DNA of 64,000 nucleotides from Winslowiella toletana (GCF_017875465.1 NZ_JAGGMQ010000001.1:1240001-1304000), one strand, 5' to 3'; shown: positions 9,870 through 21,165, numbered from the stretch's first letter. A program made the numbers and translations. Notes: a model not told the origin generated them from the sequence alone.

Positions 9870-10592
9870 ATGCGCCTTGCTTGTCTTATGGCGGCCTCCG
9901 GCCATCGCCATTTACCGCTGACGACATCACTACAGCCAACCGGTGTGATCTCAGGAAAATATCGCATGATTGATTACCAGCTCACCATTTTTGAACGCGC
10001 CGGTATTGGTCATAAAACCTTTATCCTTGGGCATGATGCAGCTGAATGCGCACGCATTTTGTTTGACTCACTGCCACACAGCCATTTTGTCTTGCTGAAT
10101 AATCCGTTGTATCACACATTAAATCTCGACTGGAGCGCCTGGCTGATGCTCAGCATGCATGACGAGCCAGTAATCTATTATGAGAGCAATTTGCTGGTTC
10201 CTCCGTCTTTGCTAAAAGACGTGAAAAATCACCCGGCGGAGATTTGTGTGGCGATTGACTCCGCCCGAAAACCTGCGGCCAGCAATCTGCGAAAACTGAT
10301 GCCTGAACCGCAGACGGAAACCGTGGCAAAGGTAAGCTTCCTGACCGATGATGCGCCCGGAGAATTTATTGCGCTGGTGAAACTGAGCACCGCGGCGCGC
10401 CGTTTTGTCGTTGAGCAACTGGCGATCCAACCCTACGAAGGCGAGGTTCAGCTTTATACCATTTTTGGCCGCGCCTGCGAGCTGTTCTCCACCGCCTGGA
10501 TCGATACGGCGGGTCGTCCCTGGCTCAGGGTCGATAATCCTCAGGCGTTGCAGCGTGCCAGTTTGCTGGCGGAGGAGATCGTTAACGCCTGA
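9870..10592 (+). CDS. Nucleotidyltransferase-like protein (PntC/LicC-like fold) with altered motifs, 240 aa
   Basis: The N-terminus follows the sugar/choline-type nucleotidyltransferase plan: RLACLMAASGHRHLPLTT, then GKYRMIDYQLTIFERAGIGHKTFILG, in place of the usual AAGxGxR...PKxL...GKPLIxYQLxxLxxAGI. The signature Pro-Lys has become Pro-Thr, and the usual Gly-Asp metal segment appears as YYESNLL. Such enzymes activate small phosphorylated or phosphonylated compounds with CTP (for example PntC with 2-aminoethylphosphonate). Pairing with the PhnW-like gene recalls that chemistry, but the changed residues make activity doubtful. The ATG at 9870 follows AAGGAG; a TTG start at 9813 would overlap the preceding stop and is rejected. 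Confidence 0.65.
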   Translation: MRLACLMAASGHRHLPLTTSLQPTGVISGKYRMIDYQLTIFERAGIGHKTFILGHDAAECARILFDSLPHSHFVLLNNPLYHTLNLDWSAWLMLSMHDEPVIYYESNLLVPPSLLKDVKNHPAEICVAIDSARKPAASNLRKLMPEPQTETVAKVSFLTDDAPGEFIALVKLSTAARRFVVEQLAIQPYEGEVQLYTIFGRACELFSTAWIDTAGRPWLRVDNPQALQRASLLAEEIVNA

Positions 10593-10791
10593 TAGCGCTT
10601 CTGTTAATCGCTTAAAAACATCATCGCGTTGCGGGCGGGTAGTCAGCACTATTTTGTGGAACTCCCCCGCCGGGATGATTTGCATCAATAACCGCGATAC
10701 ATCAGCACGTTAAAGTTTATGCAGAGTCGATATCAGATCAAAAATGATGCCGACCGCTGACATATCATGCTGTATATGCGACGGGAAATAG

Positions 10792-12207
10792 ATGATGGCA
10801 ATTTTTAGAACGCGTCTGGGGAAACTGTTACTTATTTTGTTAATTGGCGCCGGGATCTGGCTGAGTCCGGTTCCGCAAGGAGTAAAACCTGAAGCCTGGC
10901 ATCTGCTGGCAATTTTCACCGCGACGGTGGTCGGACTGATCCTTTCGCCTTACCCACTGGGCGCAATGGCGATCTTCAGCTTAACGGTAGTCGCCGCCTG
11001 CGGTTTACTGAGTGTTGATGCTGTGCTGGCTGGTTTTGCTGACTCCACTATCTGGATGATTGCCTGCGCCTTCTTTATTTCACGCGGCTTTATCAAAACC
11101 GGTTTTGGTAAACGCGTTGGTTATCTGTTTATTCGCCTGCTGGGACACAACACTCTCGGGCTGGCCTATGGCCTGGTGCTGACCGACCTGATTTTTGCGC
11201 CGGCGATGCCCTCCACTTCCGCACGCTGCGGCGGCATTATCACCCCGCTGTTTCGCTCAATTGCTGAAGCCTATGAATCGACTCCGGAACGCGGCACTGA
11301 GCGCAAAATTGGCGCCTTTTTAGTCCAGTGTGTGTTCCAGTGTAACGCCATCACCTGCGCCATGTTCCTTACCTCAATGGCCGGTAACCCGATGGTGGCG
11401 AAACTGGCGGGTGGCATGGGTTTAACCATCACCTGGACCGACTGGGCGATAGCTGCCATCGTGCCAGGCCTGATCTCACTGGCGGTAATTCCGTTACTGC
11501 TGTATCGCTTCTATCCGCCAGAATTAAAACGTACGCCAGAAATGCGTCATATTGCCGCTGAAAAGCTGCGCGAAATGGGCAAGCTGAGCCGCAACGAGTG
11601 GATTGTCCTGTGCGTGTTCCTTGGTCTGGTAGGACTGTGGGTTGCCGGTTCTTCATTGCAGATTAACGCTACCCTGACCGCCTTCCTTGGCCTCAGCGTG
11701 CTGCTGCTCACCGGCGCCTTAACCTGGGACGATGTGACTGGCGAGAAAGAGGCCTGGCATACCGTGGTCTGGTTCGCCGTACTGCTGACGCTGGCAAACC
11801 AGCTGAATAAACTGGGTTTTATCTCATGGTTTGGCGGCCTGATTGCCGGCTATGTGCAGGGTATGCACTGGCTGCCGATGCTTGGCATCCTGCTGCTGGC
11901 TTACTATTACACCCACTATATGATGGCCAGCGCCATTGCGCATATCAGCGCCATGTACGCCATTTTTGTTTCGATTGCCATTGCGGCTGGCGCGCCGCCA
12001 ATGTTAACCGTGCTGGTCTTCGGCATGTTCAGTAACCTGTATATGGCGACCACCCACTACTCTGGCGGCCCGGCGCCGATTCTGTTTGGCTGTAACTACA
12101 TTCCGCTGGCCACCTGGTGGAAAATTGGTTTTCTGCTGAGCCTGGTGGTGATCCCAATCTGGTTAATTATCGGCAGCAGCTGGTGGAAAGTGCTCGGCTT
12201 CTGGTAA
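10792..12207 (+). CDS. DASS family (SLC13-like) dicarboxylate/anion transporter, 471 aa
   Basis: Hydrophobic inner-membrane protein with about 11-12 helices. It resembles the CitT/TtdT/YbhI branch of divalent anion:sodium symporters or exchangers. Landmarks are PAMPSTSARCGGIITPLF in the first re-entrant region, FLTSMAGNPMVAKLA, and HYMMASAIAHISAMYAIF in the second half. The likely substrates are di- or tricarboxylates; a phosphonate-like anion is a speculation suggested by the two upstream genes. The start is one of two consecutive ATGs at 10792 and 10795. It lies 199 bases after the nucleotidyltransferase-like gene on the same strand. Confidence 0.85.
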   Translation: MMAIFRTRLGKLLLILLIGAGIWLSPVPQGVKPEAWHLLAIFTATVVGLILSPYPLGAMAIFSLTVVAACGLLSVDAVLAGFADSTIWMIACAFFISRGFIKTGFGKRVGYLFIRLLGHNTLGLAYGLVLTDLIFAPAMPSTSARCGGIITPLFRSIAEAYESTPERGTERKIGAFLVQCVFQCNAITCAMFLTSMAGNPMVAKLAGGMGLTITWTDWAIAAIVPGLISLAVIPLLLYRFYPPELKRTPEMRHIAAEKLREMGKLSRNEWIVLCVFLGLVGLWVAGSSLQINATLTAFLGLSVLLLTGALTWDDVTGEKEAWHTVVWFAVLLTLANQLNKLGFISWFGGLIAGYVQGMHWLPMLGILLLAYYYTHYMMASAIAHISAMYAIFVSIAIAAGAPPMLTVLVFGMFSNLYMATTHYSGGPAPILFGCNYIPLATWWKIGFLLSLVVIPIWLIIGSSWWKVLGFW

Positions 12208-12276
12208 GCAGTGGTTGCAGGGAGATTACGGTTTAGCGCTATACTCCCTGCAAATGTCTTTGATAAGGATGCCGTT

Positions 12277-12834
12277 ATGCCCACTTCAGGTCAGGTAAAG
12301 CTTCGCCCGCTGGAGCGTGAGGACCTTCATTTTGTGCATCAGCTGGATAACAATGCCAGCGTGATGCGTTACTGGTTTGAGGAGCCTTACGAGGCTTTTG
12401 TTGAACTGTCTGATCTTTACGACAAACATATACATGATCAGAGTGAACGGCGTTTTGTCGTGGAGAACGACGACATAAGGGTCGGCCTGGTCGAGCTGGT
12501 GGAGATCAACCATATTCACCGCCGCGCGGAATTTCAGATCATTATCGACCCGGCTCATCAGGGCAAAGGCTTAGCCAGTCAGGCGGCGAGGCTGGCGATG
12601 GATTACGGCTTTTCCGTGCTGAATCTCTACAAGCTGTATCTGATTGTCGATAAAGAGAATGAGAAGGCGATTCATATCTACAGCAAGCTGGGATTTGATA
12701 TTGAAGGCGAGTTGATCCACGAATTCTTTATTAATGGCGAATACCGTAACACCATCCGGATGTGTATTTTCCAGCCACAGTATCTGGCGAAGTACAAAAC
12801 GCCGGGAACCATGGTTAAACCCACCGCCCAGTAA
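12277..12834 (+). CDS. speG: Spermidine N1-acetyltransferase SpeG, 185 aa
   Basis: GNAT enzyme that acetylates spermidine and spermine from acetyl-CoA, lowering polyamine toxicity. The sequence is nearly identical to E. coli SpeG over [31 protein letters not shown], then [18 protein letters not shown] (acetyl-CoA loop) and [20 protein letters not shown]. The ATG at 12277 with AAGGA upstream gives the standard length; an in-frame GTG at 12211 does not fit the family. It probably has its own promoter, and a strong terminator follows. Confidence 0.97.
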   Translation: MPTSGQVKLRPLEREDLHFVHQLDNNASVMRYWFEEPYEAFVELSDLYDKHIHDQSERRFVVENDDIRVGLVELVEINHIHRRAEFQIIIDPAHQGKGLASQAARLAMDYGFSVLNLYKLYLIVDKENEKAIHIYSKLGFDIEGELIHEFFINGEYRNTIRMCIFQPQYLAKYKTPGTMVKPTAQ

Positions 12835-12837
12835 GCT

Positions 12838-12860
12838 AAAGGGGCTGTTACGGCCCCTTT
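12838..12860. terminator. Bidirectional terminator between speG and a lipoprotein gene
   Basis: AAAGGGGC pairs with GCCCCTTT around a 7-base loop, with A and T runs on either side, between two convergent genes. Confidence 0.85.
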
Positions 12861-12863
12861 TAC

Positions 12864-13283
12864 TTAACCGCGCGCGCCCACCGGATTCATTATCACCTGC
12901 AGACCTTCCGGTTCGATGTAATACATACCGCCATAGAAAGGATCGACAATCAGCCAGCCGATAAAGCCGCCAAGGGGAATATTACCAAGGCTGTACCACA
13001 GGCTGATACGCTCTTCCAGCGCCAGCGTCTGCGGCACATAGCCCGGCGCTTCCAGCATCACGCGAAAGTGTTTTTTCCCGAAGTAACTGCCGTCAGATTT
13101 CTCCAGCGTCACCGTCAGTGGCGTATGCCCCTGCGCGACTGCGCGACCGGTTTCATCCTGTACCACCACACTGGCGCCCTGCGGACGGGAGTCAATACGC
13201 ACCGCCTGGGTTTTATCGCCGACAATGGTGGCGCAACCGCTCAGCATCACCAGTGAAATCAGTGCCAGTAAAATCGATTTCAT
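12864..13283 (-). CDS. Predicted lipoprotein, PEGA-like, 139 aa
   Basis: The signal peptide MKSILLALISLVMLSGC ends in a lipobox (LSGC), so the mature protein starts at Cys17 and is lipid-anchored. The next part, VRIDSRPQGASVVVQDETGR followed by GHTPLTVTLEKS, looks like a PEGA-type beta module. It is followed by a hydrophobic stretch with GGFIGWLIVDPFYGGMYY. The function is unknown. The ATG at 13283 is preferred over the longer reading because it places the signal peptide at the N-terminus, and CAGGATGG lies just upstream. Confidence 0.8.
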   Translation of the reverse strand: MKSILLALISLVMLSGCATIVGDKTQAVRIDSRPQGASVVVQDETGRAVAQGHTPLTVTLEKSDGSYFGKKHFRVMLEAPGYVPQTLALEERISLWYSLGNIPLGGFIGWLIVDPFYGGMYYIEPEGLQVIMNPVGARG

Positions 13284-13394
13284 AAACCATCCTGAATCAA
13301 CAAATGTTGTTGATAGTCTAAGCGCTGAGCGGCGGCTTTTCATTAATCATGCCCAATATAGCCGGGCGTAATAAGGCAAATTTTCAGTGCGTTA

Positions 13395-14330
13395 TTAATG
13401 ATGGCAACATTTTACCATGGCCGCAATATCCTGCGGCGTAGTGCGGCAACAACCGCCAATCAGTTTTGCGCCTGCCGCCTGCCACTCCGGCAGCTTATCG
13501 CTAAGTGAACAACCCGCGGCGGCATGGTTCCAGCTTTTAGTGATCGCATCATACTGTTCACCGGAATTAGGATAGACCACCAGCGGCTTCGTACTCAGTG
13601 TCGCCAGCGTTTGCAGCGCGGCGGTGACATCTTCCAGCGCAATGCAGTTGATCCCCAGCGCCACGACCTGCGGACTCTGCTCCAGCAATGTAGTCACTGC
13701 CGACAGCGGCGTACCATCGCTCAGATGCGCGCTGTCGCGCAGGGTAAAGGAGAACCAGGCTGGCGTTGCCGGGAATTCAGCCAACAAGGTCAGCAGCGCC
13801 TGAATCTCGGCAAAGGATGGCAGGGTTTCGCAAGCCAGCAGATCAACGCCCGCCGCCGCCAGCGCGGCGATCCGCGGACGGTGAAAATCCATCATCGCCG
13901 CGGGCGCTAACTGGTAATCGCCACGGTACTCGGAGCCATCGGCAAGATAAGCGCCGTAAGGACCGACGGAACCGGCCACCAGCAGCTTGCCGGCTTGCGG
14001 ATGCTGCGCCAGATAGTCGGCGCGCGCCCGGCAGGCCAGCTGAACGCTGGTGGCGATCAGCGCTTCAGCCTGCGCACTGTCCAGCCCGCGTGCGGCAAAA
14101 CCTTGCGGTGTGGCCTGATAACTGGCGGTAATCGCGCACTGCGCGCCAGCCTTAAAGTAGTCGTAATGCACCTGATAAATCAGCTCAGGATTTTCCATTA
14201 ACACTTTCGCCGACCACAGACTGTCAGCCAGATTACAGCCACGCGCTTCCAGCTCGGTGGCCAGCGCGCCATCCAGCACCAGCGTGCCGCTCTGGTTCAG
14301 GATCTCAGCAACGGGATTATTCAGCGACAT
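13395..14330 (-). CDS. mmuM: Homocysteine S-methyltransferase MmuM, 311 aa
   Basis: Transfers a methyl group from S-methylmethionine (or S-adenosylmethionine) to homocysteine, giving methionine. The zinc ligands are visible as Cys in LGINCIA and the Cys pair in IGGCCRTTP near residues 294-295. The N-terminal [14 protein letters not shown] is the substrate-proximal motif of the family. It overlaps the end of mmuP by 14 bases, so the two are a translationally coupled operon. S-methylmethionine is a plant-made compound, which suits a plant-associated host. Confidence 0.95.
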   Translation of the reverse strand: MSLNNPVAEILNQSGTLVLDGALATELEARGCNLADSLWSAKVLMENPELIYQVHYDYFKAGAQCAITASYQATPQGFAARGLDSAQAEALIATSVQLACRARADYLAQHPQAGKLLVAGSVGPYGAYLADGSEYRGDYQLAPAAMMDFHRPRIAALAAAGVDLLACETLPSFAEIQALLTLLAEFPATPAWFSFTLRDSAHLSDGTPLSAVTTLLEQSPQVVALGINCIALEDVTAALQTLATLSTKPLVVYPNSGEQYDAITKSWNHAAAGCSLSDKLPEWQAAGAKLIGGCCRTTPQDIAAMVKCCHH

Positions 14331-15738
14331 GTTCAGCTTCCTTTGTAAGTTCGCGTTTCTTCAGCAGTTGCGTGACATAGTAAGCGCCATAGCAGAGGGC
14401 GACAAATGGCAGGCCGCACCACAGCGCAATACGCTGTCCGGCATCAAATGCCAGCCCGACGCAGGCCAGCAGACAGAGTAAAAAGCCAAGAACTGGCGTC
14501 AGCGGGAACCATGGCGCGCGATATTTCAGTTCAGACAGCGATCGCCCGGATCGCAGATGATGACGGCGGAAGGCGTAGTGTGAGGCGCAGATACTTAGCC
14601 ATACCGCCACTACCGCAAAACCGGAAATCGCCGATAACGCGACAAATACTGTATCCGGCGCAATCACGCTGGAGAACAGCGCCAGCAGGCCGCCAAGCAT
14701 ACTGACCGAAATCGCCACCAGCGGAATGCCGCGTCGGGTCAGGCGGGCGAAACAGCGCGGCAGCGTGCGCTGATTGGCCAGCGACCACAACATACGGCCT
14801 GACGCATAGAGTCCGGAGTTGGCCGCCGACAGAATCGCCGTCAGAATGACAAAGTTAAAAATATCGGCCGCATAAGGAATACCGATCTTTTCAAACACCA
14901 GTACAAACGGGCTTTTAACAATCCCGGCCTCATTCATCGGGATCAACGCCGCCAGCACCACTACCGTGCCTATAAAGAAAATCACCAGCCGCGCCACCGT
15001 GGTGCGAATCGCCATCGGCACCACCCGCTGCGGGTTTTCGGTTTCGCCAGCGGCAATACCAATCAGTTCGGTGCCGGAAAAGGCAAAGTTTACCGCCACC
15101 ATGGTCATCAGAATCGGCAGGCCGCCATGCGGCAGCCAGCCCGAAGCAGTCAGATTATGGAAAAACGGCGCGCTGGATCCATCTTTCAGCGGAATAAAAC
15201 CAAAGATCGCCCCGGCGCCCAGAATAATAAACGCCAGAATAGTGACCACTTTGATAATCGAGAACCAGAATTCGCCTTCGGCAAAAAAGCGCGAGGAGAT
15301 GACGTTTAACAGAAAGATCAGGATGCAGAACAGCAGACACCACAGCCAGACCGGGGTTTGCGGGAACCAGTACTGCATACAGAAACCTGCAGCAGTCAGA
15401 CTGGAGCCAAGCGCCACCGTCCAGGTCAGCCAGTAAAGCCAGGCCACGGTATAGCCGGTCGCCGGACTGAGATAGCGCGCGGCATAGACATGAAAGGCGC
15501 CGGTCTCCGGCATTGCTACCGACAGTTCACCGAGGCACATCATTACCAGCCAGACCACCAGCGCGCCAATCAGGTAGGCCAGCAGCGTCCCGGCCGCGCC
15601 GGTGGTGGAGATTATATAGCCGGTATTAAAGAACAGGCCGGTGCCAATCACACCGCCCAGCGACAGCATCACCAGATGGCGTGCTTTCATGGTGCGTTTA
15701 AACTGCTCAGGGGAAGAACTGTGCTCAGTGGGCTGCAT
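14317..15738 (-). CDS. mmuP: S-methylmethionine permease MmuP, 473 aa
   Basis: Amino acid permease of the APC superfamily with about 12 membrane helices, importing S-methylmethionine for MmuM. The N-terminal [27 protein letters not shown] is the family signature, and the length matches E. coli MmuP (467 aa). It is the first gene of the mmuPM operon. The assignment over other APC permeases rests on the overlap with mmuM. Confidence 0.93.
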   Translation of the reverse strand: MQPTEHSSSPEQFKRTMKARHLVMLSLGGVIGTGLFFNTGYIISTTGAAGTLLAYLIGALVVWLVMMCLGELSVAMPETGAFHVYAARYLSPATGYTVAWLYWLTWTVALGSSLTAAGFCMQYWFPQTPVWLWCLLFCILIFLLNVISSRFFAEGEFWFSIIKVVTILAFIILGAGAIFGFIPLKDGSSAPFFHNLTASGWLPHGGLPILMTMVAVNFAFSGTELIGIAAGETENPQRVVPMAIRTTVARLVIFFIGTVVVLAALIPMNEAGIVKSPFVLVFEKIGIPYAADIFNFVILTAILSAANSGLYASGRMLWSLANQRTLPRCFARLTRRGIPLVAISVSMLGGLLALFSSVIAPDTVFVALSAISGFAVVAVWLSICASHYAFRRHHLRSGRSLSELKYRAPWFPLTPVLGFLLCLLACVGLAFDAGQRIALWCGLPFVALCYGAYYVTQLLKKRELTKEAEHVAE

Positions 15739-15927
15739 CGTGTTTAACCATATGGACGTCTAAACTTCTATATGGGAAAAACGTTATACAGGGCGTACCG
15801 GCAGAAAGCAACGCCATAAAACGTGGGTCATTAAGGCAAAAAACGGGGAACAGGCGGGATGGCGCTCACATGAAGCCCTTCCCCACCAGATAAGCGTATC
15901 CGCTGGGGAATCTCAACTGGCTAATGC

Positions 15928-16263
15928 TTAGTCAAACAGGCGTTGCAGATATTTTTCCAGCGCCATGCGTGAACTGAAGCCGTGCGGTATACCGTAGTGA
16001 TCCTGGTTATCACCGACCAGGTACATCGGAAACTGTACATAGTCATCGCAGGTTTTAATCTCCGATGACGGATAAGTGATGTGCTGACTTTTCTCTTTCA
16101 GCGTCGGATGGATAATCAATGCGGTACGACCCATGCGTGCTTCGCGATTAACATACACATAGTTCTCACCGCGACGGTAGCCGTAGATTTTGGGCGTCAC
16201 CGCGTCCATCTCAAACCCGGCTTTTTCCAGTACGCGTGCTACCTCATCAGGTCGTAAATACAT
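15928..16263 (-). CDS. ygaC: YgaC, DUF2002 family protein, 111 aa
   Basis: A close match to E. coli YgaC from [17 protein letters not shown] through [20 protein letters not shown] to [10 protein letters not shown]. The molecular function is unknown; the E. coli gene is reported to be Fur-regulated. The ATG at 16263 follows AGAGGATCG; an 11-residue longer reading is not conserved. It is divergent from ygaM, as in E. coli. Confidence 0.95.
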   Translation of the reverse strand: MYLRPDEVARVLEKAGFEMDAVTPKIYGYRRGENYVYVNREARMGRTALIIHPTLKEKSQHITYPSSEIKTCDDYVQFPMYLVGDNQDHYGIPHGFSSRMALEKYLQRLFD

Positions 16264-16426
16264 GCTCGATCCTCTTAGTCTTCTAAAGCACCGCAACCTT
16301 ACATCAGGCCGGACACTCAGGGCTTTCGGAATTATCCATAAAGGTACCGATCCTGCGTCATAACCACTGCGTTACGTGATGATGGTCTATGCTTAGTATT
16401 AGTTATTAACGCGAAGGGAGCGAAAA

Positions 16427-16741
16427 ATGTTTAACAAAACGACGAAAAACGATGATGTGGATATCAACCAGGATGTTTCCCTGTTGGCAGATACCCTTGA
16501 TGATCTGCTGAAATCTTATGGCAGCAAAACCAAGGATGAGATCGAATCGGCACGCGGTAAAGCAGAATCACTGTTAAAAGAGACGCGCGCTAAATTGCAT
16601 GGTCGCAATCGCGTGACCCAGGCGGCAAAAGACGCCGGTGTGCAGGTCGACAGCTATGTGCAAGACAATCCATGGCACGGTGTCGGTATTGGTACAGCAG
16701 TAGGTATTGTGATTGGTGCGCTACTGGCTTCCCGCCGCTAA
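16427..16741 (+). CDS. ygaM: YgaM, DUF883/ElaB-YqjD family membrane protein, 104 aa
   Basis: Small protein with a long charged amphipathic helix (residues about 20-75) and a C-terminal glycine-rich membrane anchor: DNPWHGVGIGTAVGIVIGALLASRR. ElaB/YqjD relatives are inner-membrane, stationary-phase proteins that bind ribosomes. Position and sequence match E. coli YgaM. The ATG has a GAAGGGAG ribosome binding site, and a terminator follows. Confidence 0.93.
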   Translation: MFNKTTKNDDVDINQDVSLLADTLDDLLKSYGSKTKDEIESARGKAESLLKETRAKLHGRNRVTQAAKDAGVQVDSYVQDNPWHGVGIGTAVGIVIGALLASRR

Positions 16742-16771
16742 CCCTGGCCCTGAAGTTCAGACAGATCCCTG

Positions 16772-16794
16772 CCCTGCTGGCGGGGATTTTTTTT
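16772..16794 (+). terminator. Rho-independent terminator after ygaM
   Basis: A short hairpin (CCCTG / CGGGG around CTGG) followed by eight T residues. Confidence 0.65.
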
Positions 16795-16891
16795 GCCCGT
16801 CAGGAAATGTCTGACGCCCCGAAAAAAAATATCCCCGTCGCAAAGCCCGTCAGATAAGGCTTTGCACTGCTGCGCCTTAAGAAATATGAAA

Positions 16892-16938
16892 ACACTATAT
16901 CTGGTATGGTTGATTTCATTAAACACTACATCTAGTAT
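16892..16938 (+). promoter_or_regulatory. Pair of NrdR boxes upstream of nrdHIEF
   Basis: ACACTATATCTGGTAT (16892-16907) and ACACTACATCTAGTAT (16923-16938) match the NrdR box consensus (acaCwAtATaTwGtgt). Their starts are 31 bases apart, which is three helical turns and typical of the paired boxes. NrdR is the zinc/ATP-cone repressor of ribonucleotide reductase genes. The nrdH start lies about 107 bases downstream. Confidence 0.85.
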
Positions 16939-17044
16939 TAACTTCATCAACCCACTACTACTGGTGGCGTAAAGGCTGGCGCGAATCAGCAGCAAAATGG
17001 TTCGCACAACGCGGCGTTTCTCACGACAGAGGTAAATACGAATC

Positions 17045-17287
17045 ATGCGCATTATTATTTACACTAAAGACAACTGTGTCCAGTGCAATGCAACAAAAAA
17101 TGCCATGGATAAAAAAGGTATCGACTATCAGCTGATTAATCTTGATAGCGAACCGGCTGCGGTAGAAACCCTGAAATCACTTGGTTACCGTCAGGTGCCG
17201 GTGGTGATGGCTGCCGATGATCACTGGAGCGGTTTCCGCCCGGACAAAATTTCCGCACTGGGCCAGTTAGCGATGGCGCAGGGTTAA
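17045..17287 (+). CDS. nrdH: Glutaredoxin-like protein NrdH, 80 aa
   Basis: Electron donor for the class Ib ribonucleotide reductase NrdEF. The redox motif is CVQC near residues 11-14, with [10 protein letters not shown] (cis-proline region) and the C-terminal WSGFRPDKI that distinguishes NrdH from glutaredoxins. It is first in nrdHIEF and four bases ahead of nrdI. Confidence 0.96.
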   Translation: MRIIIYTKDNCVQCNATKNAMDKKGIDYQLINLDSEPAAVETLKSLGYRQVPVVMAADDHWSGFRPDKISALGQLAMAQG

Positions 17288-17291
17288 TCGC

Positions 17292-17702
17292 ATGTTTCCA
17301 CTGGTCTATTTTTCCAGCCAGTCGGAGAACACGCACCGATTTATCAGCCGTCTGGGCTTACCGGCGCGCCGCATCCCTCTGGACAGCGCTCAGCGTTTAC
17401 AGGTCGATCACCCCTATATTCTGGTGGTGCCGAGTTATGGCGGCGGCACCGCGCGCGGTGCGGTGCCCGGACAGGTGATTCAGTTTCTTAATGATGACGC
17501 TAATCGCCGCCTGATCCGTGGCGTAATTGCAGCCGGTAACCGGAACTTCGGTACTGCCTTCTGCATGGCAGGCGACATCATCGCGCAAAAATGTCAGGTT
17601 CCTTATCTCTACCGCTTTGAGTTACTGGGGACCGCCGACGATATTGCTAACGTAAAAGCGGGAGTAACCCAATTTTGGCAACGACAGACAGCACTCTCAT
17701 AA
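17292..17702 (+). CDS. nrdI: Flavodoxin-like NrdI, 136 aa
   Basis: FMN protein that supplies the oxidant for assembling the dimanganese-tyrosyl cofactor of NrdF. It shows [19 protein letters not shown] (phosphate-binding loop), VPSYGGG and [16 protein letters not shown]. Its 3' end overlaps the nrdE start by 28 bases. Confidence 0.96.
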   Translation: MFPLVYFSSQSENTHRFISRLGLPARRIPLDSAQRLQVDHPYILVVPSYGGGTARGAVPGQVIQFLNDDANRRLIRGVIAAGNRNFGTAFCMAGDIIAQKCQVPYLYRFELLGTADDIANVKAGVTQFWQRQTALS

Positions 17703-19825
17703 AACCAGCAGCCAGCGCGCTGGATTACCATGCGCTTAACGCGATGCTTAATCTTTATGATGCTGATGGCAATATTCAGTTTGAAAAAGACCATGAAGCG
17801 ACGCGTCAGTTCTTTCTGCAGCATGTTATCCCCAACAGCGTGCCCTTCGACTCACTGGCCGATCGCCTGCAATATCTGGTGGCGGAAGGCTATTACGAAG
17901 CCGAAGTACTTAACCGCTGGTCGTTTGATTTTGTCTGTGGGCTGTTTGATCAGGCATATCAGCGGCGCTTTCGTTTTAAAACCTTCCTCGGCGCCTGGAA
18001 GTTCTATACCAGCTATGCGCTGAAAACCTTTGATGGCAAACGCTATCTGGAGAATTTCGAGGATCGTGCCTGTATGCTGGCGCTGACGCTGGCGCAGGGC
18101 GACGAGCAGCTGGCCACCGCGCTGATGGAAGAGGTGCTGTCCGGACGCTTCCAGCCTGCCACCCCGACATTCCTGAACTGCGGCAAACAGCAGCGCGGTG
18201 AGCTGGTCTCCTGCTTCCTGCTGCGGATTGAAGACAATATGGAGTCAATCGGTCGCGCGGTAAACTCGGCGTTGCAGCTGTCCAAACGCGGCGGCGGCGT
18301 GGCTTTTCTACTCTCCAACCTGCGTGAAGCGGGCGCGCCAATCAAGCGTATTGAGAACCAGTCCTCCGGGGTGATCCCGGTAATGAAGATGCTGGAAGAT
18401 GCGTTCTCCTATGCCAATCAGCTTGGCGCGCGCCAGGGCGCGGGCGCGGTCTATCTGCATGCTCATCATCCGGATATTTTGCGCTTCCTCGATACCAAAC
18501 GCGAAAACGCCGACGAGAAGATCCGCATCAAAACCCTGTCGCTGGGCGTGGTGATCCCGGATATCACTTTCCAGCTGGCGCGTGATAATCAGCAGATGGC
18601 GCTGTTCTCGCCGTATGACGTGGAACGCATCTACGGCCTGCCGTTTGGCGATATCAGCATCAGCGAAAAATATGACGAGATGCTGGCCGACGATCGTATT
18701 CGTAAGAGCTGGATTAATCCGCGCGAGTTTTTCCAGACGCTAGCGGAAATTCAGTTTGAATCCGGCTACCCCTACATCATGTATGAGGATACGGTAAATC
18801 GCGCCAACCCGATTAAGGGGCGCATTAATATGAGCAATCTCTGCTCCGAGATTTTGCAGGTCAATACGCCGACCGAATATAACGACGATCTCAGCTATCG
18901 TCAGATCGGCAAAGATATCTCCTGCAACCTCGGTTCGCTGAATATTGCCCATGCCATGGACTCGGAAGATTTTGCCCGCACCGTGGAGATCGCCATTCGC
19001 GGCCTGACGGCGGTATCGGAAATGAGCCATATCGGCTCGGTGCCATCGATTGCCGAAGGCAATGCGCAGTCACACGCTATCGGTCTCGGCCAGATGAACC
19101 TGCACGGCTATCTGGCGCGCGAAGGCATTATGTATGGTTCTGAAGAGGGGCTGGATTTCACCAACCTCTATTTTTACTGCGTCACTTATCACGCGCTGCG
19201 CACCTCAAATCAGCTGGCGCGTGAACGTCAGCAAAGCTTCGCCGGCTTTAGCGACTCTCGCTATGCCAGCGGTGAATACTTTAACCAGTATGTGGAGCAG
19301 AACTGGCAGCCACGCACCGCGCGCGTCGCGCAGCTGTTTACTGACGCCGGTATCCCGCTACCGACGCAGGATGACTGGCGGGCGCTGCGTGACGCGGTGA
19401 TGACCAGCGGATTGTATAACCAGAACCTGCAGGCGATCCCGCCAACCGGTTCTATCTCCTACATCAATTACGCCACCTCCAGTATTCATCCGATCGTCTC
19501 GCGGATTGAGATTCGCAAAGAGGGCAAAACCGGTCGCGTCTACTATCCGGCGCCATTTATGAATAATCATAATCAGGCAATGTATCAGGATGCTTACGAT
19601 ATCGGCCCGGAAGCGATTATTGACACCTATGCCGAGGCGACGCGCCATGTCGATCAGGGGCTGTCGTTGACCCTGTTCTTCCGCGATACCGCCACCACCC
19701 GCGACATTAATAAGGCGCAGATTTACGCGTGGAAGAAAGGCATTAAAACCCTTTACTACATCCGTCTGCGTCAGATGGCGCTGGAAGGCACTGAAGTGCA
19801 GGGCTGCGTATCCTGTTCCCTTTAA
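17675..19825 (+). CDS. nrdE: Class Ib ribonucleoside-diphosphate reductase, alpha subunit NrdE, 716 aa
   Basis: Reduces ribonucleoside diphosphates to deoxyribonucleotides with NrdF. Highly conserved segments include [37 protein letters not shown] and NMSNLCSEI (active-site Cys), with the redox pair at the C-terminus in GCVSCSL. Unlike NrdA it has no ATP-cone activity domain. The start appears to be TTG at 17675 inside nrdI: translation from there gives the conserved MATT...[16 protein letters not shown] paired palindromic repeat separates it from nrdF. Confidence 0.96.
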   Translation: MATTDSTLIKPAASALDYHALNAMLNLYDADGNIQFEKDHEATRQFFLQHVIPNSVPFDSLADRLQYLVAEGYYEAEVLNRWSFDFVCGLFDQAYQRRFRFKTFLGAWKFYTSYALKTFDGKRYLENFEDRACMLALTLAQGDEQLATALMEEVLSGRFQPATPTFLNCGKQQRGELVSCFLLRIEDNMESIGRAVNSALQLSKRGGGVAFLLSNLREAGAPIKRIENQSSGVIPVMKMLEDAFSYANQLGARQGAGAVYLHAHHPDILRFLDTKRENADEKIRIKTLSLGVVIPDITFQLARDNQQMALFSPYDVERIYGLPFGDISISEKYDEMLADDRIRKSWINPREFFQTLAEIQFESGYPYIMYEDTVNRANPIKGRINMSNLCSEILQVNTPTEYNDDLSYRQIGKDISCNLGSLNIAHAMDSEDFARTVEIAIRGLTAVSEMSHIGSVPSIAEGNAQSHAIGLGQMNLHGYLAREGIMYGSEEGLDFTNLYFYCVTYHALRTSNQLARERQQSFAGFSDSRYASGEYFNQYVEQNWQPRTARVAQLFTDAGIPLPTQDDWRALRDAVMTSGLYNQNLQAIPPTGSISYINYATSSIHPIVSRIEIRKEGKTGRVYYPAPFMNNHNQAMYQDAYDIGPEAIIDTYAEATRHVDQGLSLTLFFRDTATTRDINKAQIYAWKKGIKTLYYIRLRQMALEGTEVQGCVSCSL

Positions 19826-19837
19826 TGAAACATAAAA

Positions 19838-19893
19838 GGGAGCCGAAAACGGCTCCCCTATATTGCCGCAGCGGCGTTTTCGCCGCCCGTGCC
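19838..19893. repeat. Paired REP-like palindromes between nrdE and nrdF
   Basis: GGGAGCCGAAAACGGCTCCC with a trailing CTA (19838-19860), then GCGGCGTTTTCGCCGC with a trailing CCGT (19871-19890). The two units are in opposite orientation (AAAA loop, then TTTT loop). Related pairs occur at 30040-30099 and 53552-53613, and a single unit at 24767-24790. The first palindrome may also dampen transcription into nrdF. Confidence 0.65.
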
Positions 19894-19902
19894 ATTGATT
19901 AA

Positions 19903-20874
<972 letters not shown>

Positions 20875-20883
20875 CTGCTACAG

Positions 20884-20912
20884 AGATGGCGCTGACCGGG
20901 CGCCATCTATTT
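20884..20912 (+). terminator. Terminator of the nrdHIEF operon
   Basis: AGATGGCGC (20884-20892) pairs exactly with GCGCCATCT (20900-20908), followed by ATTTC. Confidence 0.7.
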
Positions 20913-21165
20913 CAAATTAATACTATTTTATTCCCTTAATTTCAGTCGATAAGCCAGATTATTTCCCGATAATAAATTCGTCATATTTCTCCGCTTACAT
21001 TAAATATCGTTACCTTTTTAGTGCAATAATCCCCGACCGAATGAGAAGATTCTGTAAGAAATAGCAACTAATTTTCATCTTTTTCATCCGTCGCAATCCC
21101 TTATGGACTCTGGCATCATCAAAGATTCGTGTCTCGCAGAATTCCCCCGCCACGCCCGCCAAGGG

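Noticed and set aside
12807..12830. GGAACC followed by a CCACCG segment, resembling a hrp box
   Set aside because: The spacing is only about 10 bases and it lies inside the 3' end of speG.
15800..15927. Inverted repeat TTCCCCA / TGGGGAA after ygaC, considered as a terminator
   Set aside because: There is no T tract on either strand, and pairing beyond seven bases is poor.
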